64,000 bases of DNA, taken from positions 9,057,001 to 9,121,000 of the forward strand of contig OU612066.1 of the NCBI GenBank assembly GCA_914767715.1. Reading direction: 5' to 3'. This DNA comes from Membranipora membranacea. Taxonomy: Eukaryota > Bryozoa > Gymnolaemata > Cheilostomatida > Membraniporidae. The stretch's first letter is position 1. Each line of letters begins with the position of its first letter. The translations under genes and the position numbers were made by a program. The notes beneath the pieces are model-generated. The model searched no databases. It had not been told where the DNA came from and was given only the letters and a program-made list of their open reading frames with translations. Positions 12,601-24,600 of this stretch are shown here, piece by piece.

Positions 12601-15600
12601 TATGTTTTTTTTATATAAAGCACCAGCAGAAGAACTAAACCTTGAAACAAAAGAAAGTCTAGGCTGTCTTATCAATTTATAATCAATCCTATACCTACAT
12701 GACCAGCAAAAACCTTCATACAGTTCTTTGAATCCTTCATAAACTCATCAGATCAAATCATATTTCCTCATTATTATTTCGCAAAAGGTAAAATTTGGGA
12801 ATTTTAAGTTTTTGTAGTAGAAATTCACAATAATAATTGAGTTGTGATTGATGAGCAGCGTTCAGCTACAAACTCAAACTCAACTTCACGTTCAACTTAT
12901 ACCAAATACTTTGTTTTGCCAAATTTTTCGAGGGGCTGTGAATGAAGCTCTTTTTTTGATTAATTTCTCGTAAACATGCCAACTTTTCATATAAAAGAAG
13001 GCCCAAGTAGTGTCATCAAGATTGATATTTATGTCACTAAATTGTTGTGAAATTAATCGCCAATGACTTGTAATTTTGTTAAACACTGTCAAGTTTACTG
13101 CAGTTCAGTGACTCTGTTGAATTGGCATGGCCAAGAGTAGATGACAGTTACAACAAGCAGAATGTGCCTCAAATTTAAAATGTTTTGGTATCCACATATC
13201 ACGGAGGGAGCTGCTTTTTATGATTAGTAGGCTTATTGAGCTTTCATTATCTCAGTCTCTGGTGGATTTAGTCATGTTTGTGTAAAAGGGCAGGTAATGC
13301 TCATTTGTATATTTCACCACTTGAAAAAAAGGGTAGTAGATACTTGATGTATAACCGCATTGTCGTCTTTCCCAAATCCTACTCAAAGCCAGGTATTACT
13401 ACCATGGAGGTCTGGTTGGTTTAGATGCGGCACATGGGGATTAGCAATTTAATCCAAATTCACTGTGAAATATTGAATTAAAATTTGTTATCAAGTGAGA
13501 GATCTCGTGATATTGCAATATACATCTATGAGATCATTTATTGTTTGGTAACCTGCCAAACCTTTGGTTAAGGATTTGTATCTAATCTCTAATGATAAAA
13601 AATGAGTTCAATGCCAGCAAAAAAATCAATCTTATTATTTTATAATCGATTCTTCGCAACAACTTGCAATAATGTGTTAGTTGAGCTTATAAGGTAATCC
13701 ATGATGTTGTCAATGATAAGATCATGGTACCGAGTTGTTTTGTAGTAAAAAACTGCATTTTGTAATGATTGTACAAACCCTCCTTATAACATGAATTTTG
13801 TTTTTACCTAAGATTAGGTCATTTCATCATTAAAGTCATTTCCAAACAAAGGGGGACGTTTCTTTCTAGGCCTTTCATTAACATTTCAATATCTGTTTTG
13901 AAACACCTGCCAAAAAAAAACTTGGTAAATATGCAGTGGTTGATGGTTTAAGCGCAACAAAACATCACAGACTGTTATAGATATTATTGTAATATAACAT
14001 TAGGGTTAGGCCAACTGTAAAAATCTTCTCTATTTTCATAATATATAACACCACAGTATGTTGTGTGATACTGAGTAGTGTTTAATTGCTTTGAATGAGG
14101 TCCTACTGTAACGGTGGGAGGACTTCCTACGATCGCAAACAATATTATACTTCCACAATAAAAGCCGATTTAACTCGATCGGGGACTGACAACTCTGCTG
14201 CCATATAATTGGACAGCAGGTCTGGCCTGCCAACAAGCAATGGTGAGAAAATATCAAGTTTAATGTACTCCAAGTTCCAGAGACCTAATCAGGAAAATGA
14301 CCTCACATCTTCACTCTTCAGATAGATACGTAATCCCTCACCTATAGATCCCGCGATTTATAAGTGAAGGCGGCTATAAGAGAGTAGCATATAGACGCGA
14401 CTATCATTTGAAGCATTTTTATATTTAACTTGGACTAAAACCTATTAAAATCACATAAGCTGAATAGCTCAGTGGTAAAGTGTGCGACTTGTAGTCATGA
14501 AGTTGTGAGTTTAAAACCCACTGAGGGCAGCTTGTCCCTCCAAACTACTCATTTGTAGTGAATGTGTGCCACAAAATTCAAATTTTTCAACAATCAGCAT
14601 ATCATATCTCTCTCACAGTCTTTCAAAATAAATAAAACATGCCAAGAACCTCATACACCGTTCAGCATAAACTGGAAGTATTGAGAACAGTTGAAAAGAA
14701 TAACAACCTTGACAAGACTGCAAGGGAATTGAACATTAATAGACGCTTGATTCAAAGATGGAGAGCTTCCAAACATCAATTACCGATATGATTCACTTAT
14801 AAGACACGGTGTCTTATAGCTGTGGGGTGTCTTATAGCTGTGGGGTGTCTTATAGCTGTGGGGTGTCTTATAGCTGTGGGGTGTCTTATAACTGGAGCAT
14901 TTTTATTTTTTCTGAGGGGGGTGATTCACTTATAAGTCCGGTGACTTATAGGTGAGGTTTTACGGTAAATATTAATTGAGTTTCATCAATAAAATAAATG
15001 ATTATAATATTAATAGTTCAAGGAATCCTAGCTGTGAAATTGATAAGGATAATCTTTATTTGTTACTAGGGTCAACGACCGATTTAAAAATTGAATACTT
15101 GTAGGAATTAAACTAATACAATATCTGGTCGTTTTGATTCTTGAACTGATAAAACTAATCTATGATGAAAATGATATAATTACCTCTCTTATAATAGTGG
15201 TTAAAAAACAAGGTTTGAATCCTGATCAAAATTTGATGCTTATGTAAAAATTCATTGGCATACAGTTATTTAATCTCGCATTGAAAAGGGTGTAAAAGTG
15301 TGGCCTTCTCTTCTAGAATAAAACCAAAGTACTGAGTTCTACAATAAAACCGGCATGATAAGTGATTTAAAAATATAAATGACAACATGAATGAAATAAA
15401 CATCCCAAATTATCACCAGGAAACTACTAAGAGGAATCGGCATGATTCAACACATCTGGACATTCACTTATTACTACTTACAAAATACTACACTACTACA
15501 ACAAACATGGAAATGAGATTCATCTGATTTATTTTCCCTAACTGATAAGGAAATTTATGATTTGACGTAACTCTGAGTGTGATGAAATAGTATAAACCAT

Positions 15601-18600
15601 TAAGAAAAAGTATAGTCATCACATCTGACAGGACAAACAGGAAATAAACAGCTACCCCATTCCTGATTAACGCTACACCCTAAAGTTGTGGCCAAAGATG
15701 TTATTCACAAGCCTAAAAATAAACATGACATAAATAACAACAACTAGTCAAGTAACCATGGCAACATCAATTCTCATCGCCAAAGCAGCACTAGGAAACT
15801 TAGTTCCTGTATGATGCCGCAGATTTTCAGTTTTGGCTCAAAAACAAATAACCATCTTTTATGGATGTGCATGAAAACCAGCCACTCAAAGATTGTATAT
15901 AAATGAGTGTCAAACTAGTTGTTTGCGTCATTCTACTAGTTTTTGTCTTTTTATGAGGATGACTTCTTCATTGTTTGAGGCCAATGAATGACAGATAATA
16001 AATAATCAAATCGATGATGTATAATATAAATGCCGGTGTGCATGTGCCAAAGTTTGGCACTATATTATACATCGCACAAAATTATTGTCATCCAAGGCCG
16101 AGAACATGCTTCCACTTTGCAGATGAGAAAGTTCACAAAATCTGAGGTTTTGAATAACAGCGTAAGCTTGGTTTTTTAAAGCGAATTTAATATGCTGGAG
16201 ACCGTTCTCTGTTTTTGAATAGATCCCGACCTAAAAGTTCGTCATTAAGGTCGGCCACGTTGTCAAGAGTTTCAGCGCTGATTCTCATTAGGAAGTTTCC
16301 TCCTCAGTCTAATCTGCTCCCACGATAATTTTAATATCCTCACTGGTCTCTGCTACATTGGGATTAAATGTTTAATTGATTTAATTAAACCTATTTGTTG
16401 CTAGGTACAGTCAGTCGACCAGGTCTGATATCATCGCTCTGTAGATTGAGCGGAGGATAAGGTGTGACCTCATTGAGGTTATGGAAACAGTAATTAGGGT
16501 GGTAAAAGTTGGGAGTGGCACCGTTTCAACAAGTTATCGCTTTTCGTGAAGAAAGACCCCTTGAGGAATTAATTGTGATCCAAAGCAAAGCTTAAGCTTA
16601 AGATGGACATTTTCGACAGAATTTTCCATTGTTAGAGGATTAGTCTGGGCTCTTTTGGGGGCCCTACATCCTGGTCAAATTCTTTGCATTATCGGATTGT
16701 GGCTTTTTGACTTGATTAAATTGTCAAAATAACAGTTACCTTTACTTCGAAAGGTGTCTTAGCCATCATTTAATTGTAACTGAAATGGGGCATATTAACC
16801 CGTGTGAAACTTTGAGCATAAAGCCATAAAACTGGCGCATTAGATCTACATTAACTTCCTCATCACCATTAACCAAACTTAAACTTCCCTGGTGCAGCTG
16901 TGCATCAAAAACATAAACTGAAAACGTCAAAAACTGCTCGATCCCATTATTGTTTTGCCCTCACCACCCAAATTCAGGCTGCTAACTCCCGATCAAGCTT
17001 ATTCTAAATATAAACACTCAATGTGTCCTACTGGTCATCAATAAGGAATAAGTTAAAAGAAAAGACACTGATGACGTCTTTTTATATAGTTGTCTTTGCA
17101 GGTAAACCAGTTCGATGAAACCTTTTGCCAAGTGGCACTAAACCACAGATCACAGTAAAGGAAAACAATGTCAGGGGTCATTATTGTTGGCCTTCAGATA
17201 TATTCTTATATGGATATGAAATATTAGGTTATTAGGTCTGCTGGCAGAGGGTGAAACAGCTATCGCATTTTTGACTGGAAGTTGTATTGGTGGATATATT
17301 CTCACAAATCTAAACTGAGCCTTGGTCAAAATGAAAAGTCATTGTTGAGTCTGCAAGAAAAGTAGTCTTTGCGTGGGCTTTATGTGCCTGTCGTAACAAA
17401 GAGAAAGGCTGCCTAGAGTATTGGCAAAGGAGAAATAAATTGCCAAATAAAAATCAAATGAACAGTACTAATAGCCAAATCATATAGTCTACACTACTTA
17501 TAACTCATGAAAACTTGTGACAATGCAGTTGTTCTAGGAAACCAATCGAGAATATCAAATCTTTTGCATCCTTCCGTTATTACGTGATAAAACCAGCCTC
17601 CAAATTGAACAACAATTGCCTTTCAAGGAAATTGTCTTGGAGCTCTGGTTTTTTGAGTGCATATATCGAAATTGTCTGACATTCAAATTGGGGAAATTTC
17701 AAACAATTTGAGATGATTGGACAGGCTCCGGTACATGGAGCTGCTAGGCACGAACTGATATGCCTGACGAAAGTGTGAATGTGTTGTTCTGAGTCATATG
17801 TTGAAACCATGAGCCAACATCACTGTAGCGTTAGTTTAAGTGCTCAAACGGTGCAAGATGCTGGTAGAGGCATTTCATTATCAACCACTTTCTCCCCTCC
17901 GTTTAAGTACATACCCATAAAGTGCCATAGTTATGGCACCATGTTTAAAGAGGATAACTCCAAACATTTCGTAAAAATTGAGATGGAGCTATATAAAAAG
18001 ACTGGTCATACAAGAGAAAAAGGCTTTAAGCAAGCTAATGGATAGTTATGTATAGGCAATCAAGACATATTGTTTCATATCCATCATACCAATATGCTGA
18101 CAAGTTCTCAGGATTGCTCGATTTTGACTTGGAATGACAATATATTTTTCCTTCAAAAATTTGGTAAGGTTGAGGAATTATATGGTTTACTACAATGTAC
18201 TGTTTTGTGGCAGGTGTTATCTAGCCAGCAATTTATTAGTTGTCTCACCACAAAGAAGGGGGCCATAACTGTGGCACTTTATGGGTATGTACTTAAACGG
18301 AGGGGAGAAAGTGGTTGATAATGAAATGCCTCTACCAGCATCTTGCACTGTTTGAGCACTTACACTACTGTAGCGTAAACTTTTCTTATTTTCTCCACTT
18401 GAACATGATATTAAGTATCTGTAAAATCTAGAGTATGCTTCATCCGTGCTTGCGTAGCTCTTGAATGCCAAATTAAAATAAAAACATAAAAGAAAAATAA
18501 TGTACATAAAGCTTCATATAATTTAATATCGATGATAAATCACTTTCACTGATTTTGTTTTTGGCTCAGACTTCCCTAACCTTCCCCCCAGGTCATGATA

Positions 18601-21600
18601 GACTGTATATTTTCATGTGTTTTGTATTTCAAGGTCTAAAAGGCAACCCTTTAGCGCCGGATATACAAAGTATGGCAGAGATACATGGGACTGGGAAACT
18701 GCTACAGCACATGATCGACAACATGAGATGTAAGTTATATGTCACCATCCAATCCCCACCCTACCCTCGCCAGCAATAACAATCCTAATCATCTTTCCTG
18801 TGCTCTTCACTCTTTCCCAGCGCTGGTCTTCTCCTCGCCGATGATCTGTGTCCACCATTTGTTTTTTTGGAAAATACAAAAAGCTAGTTCACATTTACTA
18901 GTATTTTCTAAATCGGACATTTCATAAGAAACCAGTGATTGGAGATTGCTAGCAACAGCGTACTGATGAGAACTGCGGCTTGAGATGACGCTCTGCAGTG
19001 TGGGAGTGGGGTCTGTGGTGTGGCCAAGCTTCCTGATCAAAATCAAGATTTGTCCGCTCATATTCATTAACGGCGGTCTTATCGGTGTCATTGTTGGTTT
19101 TTTGTTCATCGTCTTCTCACTTTGATCCACCTATTCCCCTACACACCCCGAATAATCACTTTTATTTCTATTCATCTTGCAGGTAGTCTCATGTTTATGC
19201 CACTTTTATATGACCTGAATAGCCATAAATTGCTCCCTAATCCACTGCCAAATCATAAAACTTTTTCGTGGTGGTTTAAGCTCTTCTTGTGAACTTCACT
19301 TCGTCTTCAGACATTTATGGTCTTCTATGGATTATAATAAGGATTAATCGCCAGGACGGTTTTCAATATTTTGTTGCGGTAGAAAGATGACATTAATTTG
19401 GTGTGATTGAGGCTATTTCTGCACCAAAACAACCTCTAAAACTAGTCTGTAACCTCCTGATAGGGCACAGCTGTATCTGGGGATTAACTTAATTGATTCT
19501 CATTTCCTGTAAACTAAACACACATCAACTGCAGGTTCCTTCCCACCTCACTCCCCACCTCTACCCAAGGAGTTACTCTAACTTCTTGCTCTACCACCGC
19601 TCTGTTTCAGGCCAGCTTCTGCAGACCACAGTTTATCATTCATTAAAGGGTTGAGTGTACCATGAGAGACAGATGTCAGTGGGTTCAAAACTATGTGTGC
19701 AACACCAGCATAAAATCGTTCCAAAGCATCATCATGGGGATTTTTCTTATAAACAGGAATGGACAAAGAATTATGATTGCCGACATGGCTAAGTTTTACA
19801 CATTTTTGTACCAGCAGAAAATGCTACCGATTATCAACGCTTTGCTCCATCTTATTTGATTTGACATAACTTCATGTCACGACAAGACCACCTGACCATA
19901 TGATACCAAGGTGAATAATCTTCGGCAATGGCTGACACGTATTTTTTAACACCTCGCATCTGACATCAATGATTCAGTTAGTCACAGGTCTGGGTCAGTC
20001 CGACAAGCTACCTACAGGAAAAACTAGCCATGTTTTGTTGGGGAAGAAAAACAGGAATCTGTTGGTCCTCATATCATGTTTCTGGTGCATACTCAGTATT
20101 ATGATGTATGCATCTGTCCATAGTAATTTAAAACATAACTTTCCGTGACCAGATATGTTCTAGCAGAGATCCTTACCTAGTAATCTGCAAGTTAATTGCA
20201 TAGAGCTCATTGCTTTTGTGAGCTAGATTTTTCGAATGCCTTCCATTGCAAAGGTATTCTGCAACTGGACTCTGGAACCTAATGACATGGTACTTCTGCA
20301 TGACAAAAACACCTCACCAATCAGAACGTCTGTAACCATCGCCAAACCACCAGCAGGAATTAATGAGGACCAATCTGGACGGATCCAGATATTCTGATAT
20401 TGTCAAAAGTTATCACTATGGTAATGTTAGACACCAGCTGCAAGAAAGCAATGTTCCAAAATAAGTACAGCAATATGAAGTTTGGGAGGAAGTGACTTAA
20501 CTCCATGTTCCGTTCTGCATCTTATTGAATAAAGAGAATCAAATCAATGGGAAGCCATTGTGTTTTATTAGCTGCCAAGCAGTTATAATTTAAAGTTAAA
20601 GAGGAAGGTCATGTCACACTCCCGACTGTAGAAATAGATTGTTTTGACTTCCTCTTCACATTTTAGACAAGCGACATTATAAAACACTACTATTATATAC
20701 TACAATAGAATAAAATGATAGTCTCTGATAGTATATTAAATTTATGTGTAGTCACTGTGGGTGGTTGAAACGAAAGGAAGTGCTATCATCAAGCTTGTCA
20801 GTAGCCTAACGATGATTTTCCTGTCGAGTAAAATCCACATTCAAAAAAACGACAAAAATATGGGCCGAAGCAGAGTGAAAGGTTGCTATTCATTGGTTCC
20901 ATAGACGATGTGAGTTACTCATATTCAGCTTCAGACGATGACTTAAAGCAGTAGTACCCTCTCCACGTGGATGGTGGGAGACATTAGGTGGTGGGTAGAC
21001 CGTGTCGTCATAAGTTTATGTATTTACAGGTGCCCTGATTTCTAATCAACTCATAAAAGATTATGTAAAACAGGAGATTTGTTAATCTGATAATTCTGGG
21101 TAATCCTCTTAAATTAGAGACAATGATAGAGATGGTATCAACCCAAAATTAGGAACAATCAAATTGATATAATATTAGAAGCTTAACCTGTCAGGGCAGT
21201 GGCTAGCTAAGCTGACATGCTTCACCACCAAAACATTGGGCTGCGCAAAATTTTCACTGCCATTAGCTTTCGCTGAGAAGAAATTAAAAATAATAATAGT
21301 CTCCTTTTCTGTGCCATAAAATATAAAAACTCGCTCATAAATGGAACAACACAAGTAATAGCTTTATTAATATTGGGAAACCTGCAGTCTCCTCATTAGT
21401 TAGTTAGTTAGTGGTGCCCATTTGAGGAAAACATAACAGTTGTTAGATGTGGTACATAAATCTCTTATACTGCTAAGCCATGACATCCAGGGGCGATGGT
21501 TCTGATTGCTTAGTAACCTTCTCTGTATATCAATTTTTCCAATCTCATTAATCCCTCTCATCATGATTATAATCCTCGAGATTATTGCACCATTCTGGAT

Positions 21601-24600
21601 GCAGTCAGTACCTTGCTGTTTTTCAAAATGGCCTTCGCTTCTTAGTAATGACAATCTATGAGACGTAGTTTTAGGGTGGTTGACATACCTACTTTTTTCT
21701 TTTTTGGGGTACAGTACAAAAAAGTAGCTGTGTGACGAGGCTTTTGTTTACACACTTACACCCTTCTTCATGAAAGAAGCGCGCACCCTGAACTGTAACA
21801 GCACACCTGGCTACAGAAATGTATATGTGTAAGAAGGGAAGAATTAAGAAGGTGCTCCTCTGCACCCACATGGTAGCTGAAAACAATGTTATTGGGCAGG
21901 TTGTATGCTAATGAAGAAGACCTTTTCTACAAATTTGACAAAGTTGACAATGCCCCAACCAAACAACACCCTAATTTGCTGTTTCTTGACCTATAAGACT
22001 GTGTTTCCCACCCCACTTTAGGTATGTGGAGGCAAAGGGCTTGACCACCAGAGCTGCAGTAATGGTGGAAAATGGGTGTGCTGTTTAGTTTAGTCAAGGA
22101 GGTCTATCAATTATGATTGATGGACATATTTAGTTTTTAAATTTGCACTAATTATGATCTCAATCCACAACCTACACTGATTCAAATTTGTTGGCAAGGT
22201 GACAGATTAAAATCACCCTTCTACTTCTACCTGGTTGGCAGGCAAGAAGTATTCCATGTGCAACTGTAAAATCTTTAATGGATTCATGAAAGTCAAAATC
22301 ATTATCTAGGCAGACCTAAAAGTCCGCTCTATATTTAGGTTATATTCTAATTTTCTGGGCGGCTCTGGGATATGTCACAATTTACGATGTCAAAAATTTT
22401 CAAGAACTTTACCAAGTGGTTGAAGAGATGTCTTGTTTCAAATTTGACTACTTTGGAGATCATATGTAGTTGAGTAGTCAACTATTTCCCTTATTTCCTT
22501 ATTAAAAATAATATATGTTGATAAAAACAAAGAATCCAACATTAAATTTGCTATATTCTTGGTATCATACTGGATTTAATTCACCTTATCTTATTCCTTA
22601 AATCTTTGCACCCGTGTCCTCACCGAGGCCGCCGCTGTCTAGATCTATCTTACCTCCATTGATTGGTGCATCCATTTCCCAGAATTCAGTTTATACCACT
22701 AATTATCATCTCTCCCTATTAGTGAGGCAACTCCTGCTGCCAAGAGTTAGCATTCTATGACCATAATTGATCAATCTCAGCTCAGTAAGCATATTACCAG
22801 ACAACAGCTGATCTGTCATAATAGCTTACTCAACATAGGATTAGGCCCATATCGCCATTACTGTACTGAGGTCAGAAACTGTGTCGGAAATGCAGTCAAA
22901 ACATGTCAATACTTTTCAACAAACATTTTTAAATAGTTAACAAAAAGTACTATCTATTTCTCAACAACATCTAAACGTCACTACTCAACTCATCATCTGC
23001 AAAAATGAGACACAGCCAAGGTGTTTATACAAAGCCGATCATTAACCTAGGGTGATAATGTCATGTCAGACTCGTTCTAGATCGATAAGCGCAAGGTTGT
23101 TTACATATAATGTCCTTAAATTTAAGTTTATATTGCATACCAGTGTATGTTTATCTAGGTATTGGTTTTCTTATGAGCAAGTTTTGAGTTCATTGACTGC
23201 TACTGGAGGTGAACCCTCATGTTCATGAACTTCATTATTGCGAAATTTTTGTTTTCTAGACTATCGTTATGAGCTATTTATTTACCAGCAGTTTGTTTTT
23301 CATTTTGATGGAGTAATTTGAACGGTTACTCATCCTGTACCACGTGGACTGAATTGTTCTAGGCAGTGCTTTACGATTGAAAATGTTATAATGTTATCTC
23401 TATTCTCATTGGCTGTTGTACACTTAGCTATGTAGCTATCCAATAAGCTTTTAGCACATTCTCACAAAGCCATGTGACTTATCCACTGCTATATAAAGCT
23501 AGTGCCATGCTTTTTACCCTCTCATTGATCTCAGCAAACGGTTTTATCATTTTGGTTTTGTGACCCAAGCTAAGTAAAACTTTATAGCAAACCACGTGGA
23601 AGTCGTTTTAGTTGAATTACAAACTTTATAAAGAGAATTATTTTATGCACAATCGAGAAGAATTAAAATTTTTATCAGAAGGTAAGCTTACACTTCATAA
23701 TGTATCAGCTTAGTATTAATTAGTTTTTTTTCTTATTCAATATTTTGTTTTCATTTTGATTTGCCCTAAAAATTGTTTTTGCTTGAGGGAGGACATGGCT
23801 TCAATCTACATGTCCAGACATAACGAGATGCAACTTTTAGAAAAATGCTGGGGTGTTTGCGTCTATTATTATTACAGTGACCAGTGCATTATACAATTGT
23901 TGATATTTTCTAACTAGATGGGACGGCAGCGTCGCAGGAATAAGTCTTTACTCATGGAGCAGAATAAAACCAACACGGATAGTGTGGAGGGATGCGAGAA
24001 TTGTAGATTAGCGCAGAAAAAGAACCAACAGCATAGCCGTGCAGCGCTAAGACGCCAGCAGAGTTTGATCAGCGAGGCCAAGCAGAAGGATATTCTCAAA
24101 TACCTGTCCGACTGTGAGAGTGAGGCCGACAGCGCTATCGATACAGCTAGTATCAGCTCCTCATCAGATAACCACAGCCTGGTGTCAGACCACCACATCT
24201 CTTCTGACTCAGATCTCATCTCTAATGATGGTGACCCCTGCTGCAGCACCATCGCCATCAGAGCACCTGCCAAAGTCGCAAATGTGTCTATTGCTGCTTT
24301 CGAGGCTGAGGAGTCTAGGTTGGACATTGAAGCCCTAGCGGAATATGTCACTGGAGTGCCACTGCAAAAATACACAGCTAGAGACACTTGTGTGGAATGT
24401 GTGGACTCGTACAGGCGTGCTTTACATCAGCATCAACATGACCACATGAGGGTCTGCGGAATAGACGATTCATTTTCTATTGATCTCACTGGGCTGGATG
24501 TGGAACTTCATGTCGAGGAATTCTCCAACTGGACCGTTGGAACTGAGACTGTCCAAACAAAGGAACATGGATATTACGTTTCACCAAAAGGGGCCACGTA

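Larger units (their letters stand above)
14327..14967 (+). mobile_element. pogo/Tigger-like DNA transposon, internally deleted
   Basis: The two ends are imperfect inverted repeats of about 45 bp: CCTCACCTATA...TTATAAGTGAA on the left (14327-14375) and its complement on the right (14921-14967), bounded by TA as expected for this superfamily. Inside are a short helix-turn-helix ORF (14639-14791), a tRNA-like segment and an 18-bp tandem repeat. The catalytic DDE part of the transposase is missing, so the element is non-autonomous. It lies in intron 3 of the CNOT6-like gene. Confidence 0.75.
8163..18633. other. Large intron of the CNOT6-like gene (10.5 kb)
   Basis: This intron lies between exons 3 and 4. 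It holds a SINE with an octamer satellite, a pogo-like element, a long-TIR element and hairpins, all listed separately. Remaining ORFs look random, and I see no nested gene with supported splice sites. Confidence 0.8.

Noticed and set aside
17779-18507. Two ORFs on opposite strands that share a peptide (AQTVQDAGRGISLSTTFSPP)
   Set aside because: They are the two inverted arms of one mobile element read on opposite strands, not a duplicated gene.
22600-22690. Minus-strand short frame MDAPINGGKIDLDSGGLGED...
   Set aside because: It is only 25 codons; it may be a retroelement scrap, but nothing around it supports a domain.
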